Of a stretch of 64,000 nt of DNA, positions 10,228-20,249 are shown piece by piece (positions within the stretch are counted from its first letter, which is position 1; each line of letters opens with the position of its first letter). The position numbers and the translations under genes are program-made. The notes below the pieces were generated by a model. It was not told where the DNA came from, searched no databases, and was given only the letters and a program-made list of their open reading frames with translations. Location of the stretch: NCBI GenBank assembly GCA_030490835.1, contig CM059972.1:50821563-50885562 (forward strand), in the 5' to 3' direction. This stretch comes from Annona cherimola. Its lineage: Eukaryota; Streptophyta; Magnoliopsida; Magnoliales; Annonaceae.

Positions 10228-12773
10228 TGTGAAACCCCAACCGTATGCGCATCATTTCGACCGTATACGCGTCATTTCAATATTTGTAATTTTTGTAATT
10301 ATTTTATGAATAAATGAAAATTCATGAATTATATTAATGGATATGTGTATTGGAGATTGAAATAATGCAATTAGGAATTTAACCCCGTGAATAGTGCACA
10401 TGAATAGTAACCAAGGACTAAGACACGTGATTAAGAGTTAATCACTTGGATTAACTTAATCAAAAAAAGACAAAATAGGAATTTAATCACTACAAGACAA
10501 AATAGCAATTCTTTTGGATATTTTAATCAAAGTTTGGATTTTTGTGGAAAAATAGAAAAAAATTCATAAATCGCAATCCGGGCGTCAGAATTTGATGAAA
10601 TTTTTTATTGATGGTTAAAAATTCATGATGGACATGATGAATGGTTAAGATGTGATAAAAATCACAAATCCAAGGTCAAGATGAAACGTCAAAACAAGAT
10701 CAAAAAGTAGCTAACTTTTTAATAAAAGCTACTTTTGAATTTTTAAATAAAATAAATAAATAAAAATTAAAAAATTAAATGCAATGGCTTCGGAAATTCA
10801 GGAAGTTGCAGGGGCTGTTGACTTTTGGGCCAAATCCAATGGCCACAAATTAATCTTATCATTAACCAACGGTTAGGATTAATTTAGCTTAATTTAATTA
10901 ATTTTAAAAATAAAAAATAGGTAGAAAATAGGGCTGCAATAGGGTTGCTGGAGCAGGCCTAGGTTGGGCAGCACGTGGCTCAAAGCATTTTGAAAAATTA
11001 ACAAGAAATACCAATTTATAATTAAATACCTCAAAGCTAGGGGGTAAAATCCAATTTTGTGAAAAATCAAAAAGTATAAATAGGGGGCAGGGAGGAAGTC
11101 CAAAGGCACTCTAAGCTTGAGAAATTCAAGCATTCCCACCCCCAAAATTTGTTTTTGGCCTTTAGAGAAAGAAGGAGAAAGTTGGAGAGAGAAAGTGTGA
11201 GAAAAAGAGGCGTATCTCCACTTCGAGTAAGTGATTTCTACCCAAATTTGTTTTGAATGTTAATTATGGTAAAACCATGCTTAGATAATTCCCAAGCATG
11301 AGAAAATAAGTATAGATATAATGTTTAAATAGAATTATGCCAAAACATCAAAAATTTGGAGCAAAGATAGGGTATTCGGGAAGATAGCATATGATATGTG
11401 AAAATAATGCTCCAAAATTGATAAATGATTATTTGGGATGTATGATTATGATGAATATGATGTTTGAATAATGATATATTAATTTCATGATTTTTGGAAT
11501 TAAGGATTATGCTTGAGTGAATTTATGTTGATTTTTAGTATATGGAGAAAATGATTTTTTTCACCAAGTAAATGATGATAAATTCAAAATGTATTGAATG
11601 TCCTGTGATATACTAGGCATAAGGTATGTCATGGTATTTTTTATTTTTGGAAAAAATATCAATTTTTGGAACCCATGAACAGTAACCACGTCTCTGTGAA
11701 CAGTTTTTCGTATGAACAGTAATATGCTACAGTGATCTACTACAGTAAACACACATGATTTTGAAGAAAATTTGAGATTAATATTTAATTATAAGGATGA
11801 AAATTTTGAAGAACCTATGGATAAAAATATCCACATAAAGAAATAATGCCCAAATAATATAGAGCATGCATGGAAAGCAGCTTGAATAGAAGAAATGAAA
11901 ATATCATTTCTCCTTGAATAGAAAAAGGAAAAGAGAAGGTCGAAGACACCTCCTAAGAAGGTAAGCAAGTTATATGTTTTGCAAATTATTTCCAAAATGC
12001 TTGAAATTGTTTGCAAGTTGCTTTATGAAATTTATTTAAGGTTGGCCATACCTATAACTGCTTTACATGAACTAAAGTTCATTTTTGTGAAATTATTTAT
12101 TAAATGCTTTTTATGAAATTGTTTATGATTTGCAAATATCATGCCGGCATATGTATGAGAATGAGCATGTGCACGAGGAATAGGCCTTAGTCGAGGTAAT
12201 AAGCAGACCGGATGTCCCCCTCGCTATTGCCAAGTCGCTTAATAGGCTCAGGCCGGCGGCGACCTCCTTGAAATGGGAGCATGTATGGGATTAGGCGCCT
12301 AGCTAGCGTCGCATCCAAAGGAATGTCATGAATGCTATGTATGCATTGCATTTGCATTTTATGAAATGCATGAAAATGATTGAAAATTTATGTATAGCTT
12401 GCTTACTGAGTATTATTACTCACCCATGCTTTTTCAACAACAGACAGGAAATGATGATGAAGACAGCATGCCAAGTGTTATGTAGTTTTTGAAATAAATG
12501 ATGTTTATGTAAACTTTATGTAAAGTCAACGATGATAATTTTGAGATAGAAAGGAATATTTTTATTCCAATGAAAATGTTTATGGAATAGTTTTTTTATC
12601 ATAACTGTATTATGTGAAATATATTTCAAATTGGATGAATGATGGGAATTTTTCATGTATTGATGAAAAAAAAGAATCCTACCGTGTGATCAGGGCAACA
12701 ATCCTGAGTCACGTTTACCAATCAAAATGATCCCGGAGTAAGGCTTCTAGGCACCTCGGTTCGGGGTGCCACA
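10228..12773 (+). mobile_element. Solo LTR of a Tekay-type gypsy element (2546 bp)
   Basis: It begins TGTGAAACCCC, ends GGGGTGCCACA, and is flanked by direct repeats CAAAA (10223-10227 and 12774-12778). It is the reverse-complement relative of the gypsy C LTR along its length. It has a TATA box (TATAAATA, 11075-11082). An intron-like segment follows (GTAAGCAAG at 11961, CAG ending 12443), then the conserved 3' end with the hairpin ATCAGG/CCTGAG. No internal region is present, so it probably arose by LTR-LTR recombination. Confidence 0.92.
11961..12443 (+). promoter_or_regulatory. Intron-like LTR segment (solo LTR)
   Basis: A donor-like AAG|GTAAGCAAG and an acceptor-like CAACAACAG|ACAGG bound 483 bp. 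Corresponding signals in the same order occur in the gypsy C left LTR (20564-21042, minus strand) and in both LTRs of G. The segment holds a conserved core (12230-12310) with CCAAGTCGCTTA and GCTAGCGTC. Splicing is inferred. Confidence 0.45.
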
Positions 12774-13875
12774 CAAAACCTGATGGAAAAGGCAAAGAAC
12801 AGGTCCAAGCAGTCACATTGCGTAGTGGAAAGCAGTTACCCAATGCGATTCCACCAGAATCGGTAACTAAACCCACTAATCCTCTAATTCAGCAGTCACA
12901 GGAGCCAGAAGTAACCGGATGTTGAAATCGCCATGAATCCAAGGTCGCCTCCTCCATTTCCTCAGCGATTCAAAAAGCTTAAAAAGGAGGGCTAGTTCAA
13001 GAAATTTCTTGAGGTATTGAAGTAGCTACACATTAATATACCTCTCGTCGAAGACTTGGAACAGATGCCGAGCTACACCAAATTAAAGAAAGATGTGCTA
13101 TCAAAGAAAAGACAATTGACGAAATTCGAGACGGTGGCGCTAACAGAGAAAACCCAGTGCAAGGGTGCAGAGGAAGCTACCTCCTAAACTCAAGGACCCA
13201 GGGAGTTTCACCATCCCGTGCACGATTAGAGATCAGTACTTTGGGAGAGCCCTATGCGACTTGGGAGCCAGCATTAATCTCATGCCCAAGTCCATTTTCA
13301 GAAAATTAGGCTTAGGGGAAGCCCGACCTACCACAGTGACGCTACAACTGGCGGATCAATCCATCACGTATCCAGACGGTATCATCGAAGATGTCCTTGT
13401 CAAGGTAGGCAAGTTCATCTTTCCTGCTGATTTTATTATCCTGGATTGTGAAGAAGATCGAGATGTGCCAATTATTCTTGGTCGACCTTTCCTCGTAACG
13501 GGCAACACAATAATTAATGTACGAGCCGGAGAATTAACCATGCAGGTGCAAAATGAAAAGGTTACATTCAACGTGCTCAAGACGATACAGAGCCCAACGG
13601 ATCCAGAGGATTGCTTAAGGATTGATTTAGGCAATTCGAAAGTCCAAAAGTTTCCAGAAACTGGTATTAAAAAGGACACAGAAGAGATTGCAACTGGGGC
13701 CCGCAACTTATTTGCCTATGTTAAAGACCGAATCGTTGGTTGTGTCGAGTTCGAACGACTGACCGAGCTGGTGGAAAGCCGGGACAGGGAAATTAAAGTC
13801 AAAAATGGAATAGAGGAGGTTATAATTGAGAAAGCTGGATGTTTTCATATCGGAAGTCCCCTACCTCATCTGTAG
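12774..13875 (+). pseudogene. Gypsy D gag end and aspartic protease
   Basis: After the solo LTR, gag resumes (GKEQVQAVTLRSGKQLP) and continues in shifting frames through PSYTKLKKDVLSKKRQL. It then leads into an open frame of 236 codons at 13165-13875. That frame is the retropepsin region: ALCDLGASINLMP (catalytic Asp32 of the open frame, DLG in place of DTG, usual in this lineage), TVTLQLADQSI, FIFPADFIILD and VPIILGRPFL (about residue 109). The protease would process the polyprotein. At least two stops or frameshifts lie upstream (12925-13160). Behind the protease, reverse transcriptase is absent. Confidence 0.82.
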
Positions 13876-14060
13876 GAAGGACAAATATGGCATGACTTTT
13901 TGGATCAAGGGGCTAAGATAAGATTTGAACTTCCTTAATGCATTCCGAATGGTCGGGAGTTCGAGGTGGTGAAATTGAAAGCAGATTGAATAGCTGGAAC
14001 GTCGGACTAAGGACGTTAAGCTTAGCGCTGAATGGGAGGCAACCTATTGCTTAGTTTCAA
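13876..14060 (+). other. Pol-tail remnant of gypsy D
   Basis: A short non-coding stretch contains a region like the typical end of plant gypsy pol transcripts (GACGTTAAGCTTAGCGCT, then GGGAGGCAACC). It follows the protease directly, so the 2.5 kb or so that should encode RT, RNase H and integrase is missing. Confidence 0.55.
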
Positions 14061-15042
14061 TTCGATTTGAAATTTTGTACTTGTTTTGTTTTTATTTTTT
14101 TATTAAAAAAAAGAACTCGGCGCCTAGGTGCTGAAGGGGGGTGCCCCGGCTCCATGAAGAACAATCAGAAGAACACAGGTGCCTCGGCGCCACATCTTGG
14201 CGTCCCGCGCCGGGTCGTGGACAGCGCGACCCGGACGCCTTATAAAGTATGGGATTAGGGTTCCAAACCCTAAATCCCACGCCCAGGCGCCGAAATTTCC
14301 CATTTCTCATTTCCAACCATTCCAACTTTGATTTCAAGCCATTCCAACTCAGATTAAACTGCATTTCATCAAGGATTCCTCCTCCCATTTCATCCATTCT
14401 AACCATTTCATTTTTCTCCGTTTTCTCTTTTGCTTAGATCCATTCAAATCCATCTAAAACTCCAGTTTTTCTTCACCAAATCCTAGGTCTAACACGCACA
14501 TTGAAGTTTCCACCTCTTTCCCTTTTATTTGGGCTCTCTTTTGATCCCCATTGTCGTCGTTTCTCCGTCTAACGCCAGAAACCAACCGACAGCAAGTTAG
14601 CGCCTAGCGCCCCGGTGCCAGTGCTGAGACAACACAGTTCAAGTTTTCAGGTGGAAGCCTTCTGTGGGTAACAACTCCTCCAACTTTGAGTTATTCTTTT
14701 TGCCTTAAGGTTGCTTGGTGAATGTTTGGGCGGAAATTTCATTGGATTTGTTGATTGGACTGCGGATTGAAGATTGTTTTGGGAGGATTTTTTTTGCATT
14801 AGTTGGTGCTTGAGTAGCCTGGTTGGATTGTTGGGCATTGGGTGGATTGGTTGGCATTTGGGTGAATTGTTTGGCATTGGGTTTGTGCTTGTTTGAGCTT
14901 GGTGATTGGGTTATGGAGGCTAACCTGTTGATTGCTTGCGGTGCATTTTTGGAGCTTGGATTGTTGAGTATTGGCTTGTTATATTACTTGGTTGTGTTGG
15001 AAATTGGTTTGCAAGGGCCGTTTGAGACTTCTTGGGTGCAAC
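14061..15042 (+). promoter_or_regulatory. Leader of the gypsy D accessory ORF with GGCGCC repeats and a TATA-like box
   Basis: Contains GGCGCCTAGGTG (about 14119) and further GGCGCC copies (to about 14290), followed by CCTTATAAAGTA near 14238 and the hairpin GGGATTAGGG/CCCTAAATCCC. CT-rich DNA follows. Near 14815-14890 there is a T/G-rich run of GGTTGGATTG-like repeats. The D LTR has the same order, GGCGCC repeats then TTTATAAATAG, so this leader may be a U3-like internal promoter. Open frames here are short and unconvincing. Confidence 0.45.
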
Positions 15043-16149
15043 ATGGATTCTTCATCATCAGCTAAGGGAAAGAAAGTTCAGGAGCCCGTCAAATTCGACA
15101 CCAACCAATTCGTGTCCGCTCAAGCGTTCAAGAGGTACACGGACTCGCTTCAAAAGCAACACCTGATTCCTGAGCGGGGATTAAAATATACTTCTTTCTC
15201 CGACAACTTTATCAACGCACTGAATGCTCGAGGTTGGCAGAAATTCCTCGCACAGCCTGAGTCTGCAATAGTGCCAGTGGAGAAAGAGTTCTACGCCAAT
15301 GCTGTAGAACATGAGCAGGGCAGGGTGAAGGTTCGGGGCAAGATCGTCCCGTTTCATGCTGAAGCGATCAACTCCTATTACAGATTGGGCTCTTTTGACT
15401 ATCCAAACCAGTATGAGGAGTTTTTGGAGGGAGAAGGTCGAGATGTCAACTCTATCACCGAGCATATCTGCCAACGGCCTCCGACATGGAAGTCAACGGG
15501 AGGCTAACTCACATCATTCAAGCGCAGCGAGATGATGTATGATGGGCGGATGTTTTTCCATTTTATTTCAGCCCGCATGATGTCCTCGACCCACGTCAAT
15601 GAGGTAACAATGGACAGAGCCCTGCTACTCCATGCCATCTACAGCGGCATGACGATCGATGTGGGCCGCCTTATCTATCAGTAGATTTGTGCCTGCGCGA
15701 CCGCACCCTGGGGCAGCTACTACTTCCCATCCCTCATCACTGGGCTATGCAAGCGGGCCGACGTCAGATGGGAGCCGACGGAGGAGGTCATGAACTGTCA
15801 GGCCATCATTGACGACCTCTCTTACCGCACCCAGCCACGTATCCGCACAGCCACCACACGCCCCAGAGCAGCTCCATCTGCAGCGGGTCAATCCTCGCAG
15901 CCGCTATTCACGACCAAGTGGCTAACAAACTTGGAGAATCTGGTGGCCACCCAAGCCAGGTGCTAGTGGCAGCATGACCGGGTGATGGAGGCCTACCTAC
16001 AATGGATAGCTGAAGATCGCCAGATCGACATCTCCACCCTCCCGCCTTTCCCACCGATGCTGCCAGAGGTCCGAGCCTGCTTCGGGCAGCAGTCTCAGCC
16101 CCAGTCCAACAACGAGGACGATGAGGACGTGACGGAGTCTGATTCATGA
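15043..16149 (+). pseudogene. Accessory ORF of gypsy D (plant transposon-protein family), broken
   Basis: The frame opens at ATG 15043 (MDSSSSAKGKKVQEP) and runs to TGA 16149 with in-frame stops near 15505, 15682 and 15963. Recognisable motifs are ERGLKYTSF, NARGWQKFLAQPE, VEKEFYANAVEH, VKVRGKIVPFHAEAINSYY and, after the first stop, RALLLHAIYSGMTIDVGRLIY and FPSLITGLC. These match the family annotated as putative plant transposon protein. The order of motifs (IPE, GW, F-YAN, RGK, IN-Y, then a leucine-rich LLHAI part and PSLI) parallels the accessory ORF of the copia elements. The C-terminus is Pro- and acid-rich. Function is not known. Confidence 0.75.
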
Positions 16150-16867
16150 GGGAATATCAGTCCTTTAGTTTTGCTTTTCTTCTCTTTTATTTTTCCTTTT
16201 CTTTGCATTTTCATTGTTAGTTCATTTTAGGATCATGCATTGAAGACAATGCATCTCTCAAGTTTGGGGGGTGTATAATCTCAACCATAGGTTAGTTTTT
16301 CATTTTAATTTTTCATGCTTTATTTTATATTGCATCTATGTCAATTCCAACTAATGAAAGTTGTCTTTGTTTCAATCCATCTTATTCTGAAAATGTGCAA
16401 GGTGGTGATTAATGTTGACTTGAAATTGAATTCATGAAAAAAATGGGCAAGGAGAATTTTTGCAATAAGTTTGGGGGGGGAAAGAATCCAGTGACTTGAT
16501 ACCATTTGCTGTGACCAGTGCATTCAACTTAATCCTTGGTTTGCTTGTGTTCATTAATTTTCTAACCAGTTTTCTGATCGAATGGAAGATTAATGTGTTG
16601 AATTATGAATGTGCATTATGGAATCTTAGCATTCACAGGTAACTTGGTTTGAGAAAGAAAATGCATGTCTTGTTTTTATAATGAAGGATTTTTCAAGTTG
16701 GATTAATCTCGACCTTGTGAAATGGATAAGTGGATTGATCAAAGCATAACTAGAAGCAAACGGAGTTGACAGAGTCTACATGCATTCATTGATTCATTCA
16801 TTCATTCATTTATTCATTAGGGTTACATGTGTTGCTCGAGGACTAGCAACATTCAAGTTTGGGGGTG
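16150..16867 (+). other. Untranslated tail of gypsy D with three polypurine-like motifs and a CATT microsatellite
   Basis: AAGTTTGGGGGG-type motifs occur at about 16259-16270, 16463-16480 and 16854-16866. Only the last abuts an LTR start. A (CATT)n run lies at 16783-16818. No coding sequence is seen. Confidence 0.7.
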
Positions 16868-18504
16868 TGATAACTCATATTTTTGCAAGTTATCATGGCC
16901 CGTTTCAGACTTGATTCGTGCGTTAGTTCGAGAGATTAGGTTTAGTTTGCATTCATTTAGCTTAATTTTCATTCGCTTTGCATTTTAGGAGCATTAATTA
17001 GCTTTTAGGCATTTTTAGCATTATTTAGGCATTTTTAGTACATTTATTTAGATTTTTTATCTTTTGCAGGAAGGATAGGACATATGAAGGCAAAGCGGAC
17101 GAGTTGAATGCAAGCTGAGGCAACTAGAGGCAGATGGATGGCGCCTAGGAGCCACCCTACGTGCCTTGGCCATTTCCTGCACACACAGCTTACAACATGA
17201 CTTCCAGAGAGTTGGCGCCTAGGCGCCACTTCTTCTACATGAAACCTAAGTCAGACGATGTTGAAGCCATAAGTCAGGTATTGCCTCTAGGGAGTTGGCG
17301 CCTAGGCGCCAGCAAGGGGCGGCCAAGCACCAAGCATGATCAACCACAAGATTTCAAGGAGAAGCTCCAAGCAAGATCAGTCCAGGGAGTTGGCGCCTAG
17401 GCGCCAGTGCATGAATTTCTAGGGTTGCAAAATGTGTCCAAGTTGCCCAACACACAGGGAGTTGGCGCCTAGGTGCCAATACGCATCCGTATGCGAATAT
17501 TCCAGTGCATAAGCTGCGCAAAAGGAACTTTATAAATAGCTCTTAGGGGTTTGCGCACGGAAGGGAGAAAAAAAAGGAGAGAGCCTAAGGACGAACTAAA
17601 GTGCAAGGGAAAAAGGAAATCAAGATTAAAGCCCGGATTGAAGAGAGGATTCAAGTCCCGTTGATGGAAACCGCCGAAAAACAGTTTTCTCTTATTCTTT
17701 CCAATTTTCTTTCTTTGCCTTTATGGATACTTTTCATATGGATGTATTGGATGTTAAGATCATGTCTTTGAACTAAACCTCCATTAGATGAATAGTTAGG
17801 ATGATTTGAATTCTAAACTATATTATTTATTGGTTCTTAGAATATTCAGGAATGAATAGTTGATTTTATATATGATTGTTTATGATTTACCTTTGCATGT
17901 GTGGATTGAATACTTTTTACAAGATTAGCTACTTTGTAAGATGATTTAATTGCTTGATTTATCCTTCGAAGAGGAAAATCTCTGCCGGATCCATGTGCAA
18001 AGCACAGGTTTCTACCTTTGTGTAAGGAGAGTTGTTTAACGGATAGGAATATACCTTTAAACCTTGTTAGTCATTATACAAGTTATAAACTTATCAATTT
18101 CACTTTATTTAATGGCATGGGAACATAGCACTTAAATAGGGTGTAATTAGCTTTACATAATGTTGGAAGACATATATAAAGATATATGAACTTGGGCTAG
18201 TAAATCCATATGCAATCCAATTAAAAAGAACCAAAGCAATATAGTTTAGATTCAAGGATTCTGATCTATCCATCTGCCATCCCTGATCAGAAAACCTGTT
18301 TCCAGTATCCAGTAGTCTCACATCTCTACTCTGATTTCTCGTTGCAATCGTTAGTTTAGTTGAACCATAAAAACTCAGAATTTTCCACCCATCGAAAGCA
18401 ATTTAACTAATTAATAATTCCGGTTAACAATTCCTCGTGGGAACGATACTCTACTCACTCTTTATTACTTGTCATGACACGTATACTTGCGTAAATAACG
18501 AGCA
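16868..18504 (+). repeat. 3' LTR of gypsy D (right end uncertain)
   Basis: It begins TGATAACTC right after a polypurine tract; the first 28 bp form a TGATAACT/AGTTATCA hairpin. It contains four GGAGTTGGCGCCTAGGCGCC repeats (palindromes at 17214, 17297, 17392 and 17464) and a diverged copy at 17140. TATA box TATAAATA lies at 17531-17538. Near the end it has GGGAACGATACTC, common in LTR ends of this group. The end is placed at AGCA (18504) by the TG/CA rule; no target-site check is possible. Confidence 0.65.
17140..17477. repeat. GGCGCCTAGGCGCC palindrome array in the gypsy D LTR
   Basis: Four copies of a 14-bp palindrome (17214, 17297, 17392 and 17464, the last with one change), each preceded by AGTTG, spaced 83, 95 and 72 bp apart, plus one diverged copy at 17140. 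They lie upstream of the LTR TATA box, and related copies recur in the leader of the accessory ORF. Confidence 0.85.
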
Positions 18505-18740
18505 ATTTAATAGACATATACGCAGCTCGTCTATTTCTCAAATGGTATAATGAACAAAAAGGGCATTTGATGGAAATTGGAATGTGTGGAATGATATAAA
18601 CTCCTAAGGAGTTAAGTTTAAGTGGATAAATATCTAATAAAATTCGCCGTGTGAAAGGGCAACAATCCCGATCACGTTTGCTAATCAATAACGGTCCCGG
18701 ACTAAGGCTAATGTTATGAAGCTTGGGCTGGGGCGCCACA
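18505..18740 (+). repeat. Truncated Tekay-like LTR end
   Basis: The last 100 bp (GCCGTGTGA, GGGCAACAATCCC, ending GGGGCGCCACA) match the 3' ends of the C, G and solo LTRs in order. No start and no primer-binding site follow, so it is a fragment. It is more diverged than the other copies. The left boundary is not determined. Confidence 0.6.
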
Positions 18741-20249
18741 GAAAATATGAGACCGCTACCATAGGACCTCATGGGTTGGTCCACCTGATTCATATTTAAC
18801 TCTATATGGAAACCTAAGAGGTCACTTAAAGCATGTCACTGGTGGCTAGTAGTTCAGGATAATTATTTTGCACCTCGACATGCATCCTTACTCACTCCAT
18901 GATTAATGGAAGAATTCGTAGCAGCATTCAGCATTGATGCTTTCCCCTATTCCTCGGAAGCCTCAGGCTGCCGAAAAATTTCAATAAGGCATGATCCTCC
19001 ATCAAAATCTCCTGTCATATCAACTCCAAAATCTTTTACAATTTTTTCCTATCCCGAGGAACCTTTCTCTTGTAGAGGGTTTGAAGGTCCAATAGTAGGA
19101 GATGAATCCTTGGCCTTGTGGGTTTTTCATTTCTCGCTACAAGGATCATGTGAAAGACTCTGCAGCCTTTGAGTTGGCAGGCTTATTTGGAAACAAAAAG
19201 CTACTGATCGGTTTTGGCTGATATATAACTTTAGGAAGCTTGACGTTGTATTTTGCAAAAAAGAGGGTGAATAAGGATAACAATACATAAAAAGAGACAA
19301 TTAAATAATGGAAGAGTCATACTCTAAGTTTCCATAGGCAAAGAGTCTTCCTTGCAGGCTCAGTGTCGTGGTGGATATACTCTTTTCTTTCTGCAACTCA
19401 GTCCGTGCGATGAAAATTACACCTGACAATCCTGGGGTAGGCCTTGAAAGAATCAATAAATTGAACACAGTGGGCTTCGATCTCCTCCGTATTAGGTTCT
19501 TTGAAGTGTCTCACCTCAAACGACATCACTAACCCTAACTTCTCCCAGCTGGTGGAAGTTCAAGGGCTTAAAAGCTCAAAAGTGAGATTTAGCACAACTT
19601 GCTTAACAACCTTCCCCGCACAAATGCCATACCAATGCACATAATCTTGAGTTGCTCGGTTTCAATGGTCAATGGAAGGAAATTTAAGCTTGTAAGAAAA
19701 CTTAATCCCTTCAAAATGTGAGCAAACTGCAAGCCAATGAAGTGGTCCAATGCTAACTTCCCTTTGATACCTTGGAATGCCGGGAGGGGGGGATATGCAG
19801 GACGATCCTAATCAAAGCCAAATTGACGTGCGAACAGATGAGGATAATATGGCTTGACCTCAAAACAAGGCACATCCCTACAAACTAGAAGACCCGATTG
19901 AAGAAATAATGTGAATTCCTTCTCGTGAAGCTTCAGCTCCTCAGATGAAAATTTTGTTGACCACTCATAAAGGGAAACATATGAAAAAAATCTCTCTTCA
20001 AAATAACTAGTCTGAATGAGAAGTTTAGTCATCTCCTCGAAATTATAACTGGCCAAATTTCGCCTTGTGAATTTCTTCAACATCAAGCATCGAGAAAGAA
20101 ACTGGGTGACTTCCTTGACTCCATAAATTCGAGGAAAGTAGAACCCAAGCCATCCAAGGAGAAAATGAGTAGGGAAATATGAAATGGCATGCTCCGGGCC
20201 TATCTCGTTATATACAATTTGATTTAGGCCTTTAAAGATATTACATAAC
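18741..20249 (-). pseudogene. Plant mobile domain (PMD) pseudogene, C-terminal part
   Basis: On the minus strand, the frame entering from the gypsy C junction reads LCNIFKGLNQIVYNEIG, then SYFPTHFLLGWLGFYFP, then FARQFGFD near 19810, where a stop follows. FP-H-LxGWL and RFARQFGxDQ are hallmark motifs of plant mobile domain proteins (MAIN/MAIL-like and transposon-borne relatives). The frame is open for about 145 codons. Farther downstream (19800 to 18741) the frame is broken and unrecognised. It is the third of three pieces of one gene; MAIN-type proteins act in the nucleus in silencing and genome stability. The open frame on the opposite strand at 18906-19172 is not supported. Confidence 0.75.

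Larger units (their letters stand above)
9761..18504 (+). mobile_element. Gypsy D: non-autonomous Athila/Tat-type Ty3-gypsy element, 5' part outside the window
   Basis: Plus-strand order is gag (cut by copia A on the left), solo-LTR insertion, gag end, protease, a short pol-tail remnant, leader, accessory ORF, three polypurine-like motifs and 3' LTR. Gag and protease motifs (YNPGWRNHPNFS, VTLRSGK, CDLGASINLMP) are typical of Athila/Tat elements. There is no reverse transcriptase, RNase H or integrase between the protease and the leader, so the element depended on another for mobility. The 5' LTR must lie left of copia A, outside the window. The right end of the 3' LTR is uncertain. Confidence 0.8.

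Noticed and set aside
14067..14437. Short ORFs around the GGCGCC repeats of gypsy D
   Set aside because: Overlapping frames on both strands through repeat and leader sequence, with no conserved motif.
18906..19172. 88-codon plus-strand ORF
   Set aside because: Antisense to the PMD pseudogene and without similarity to a known family.
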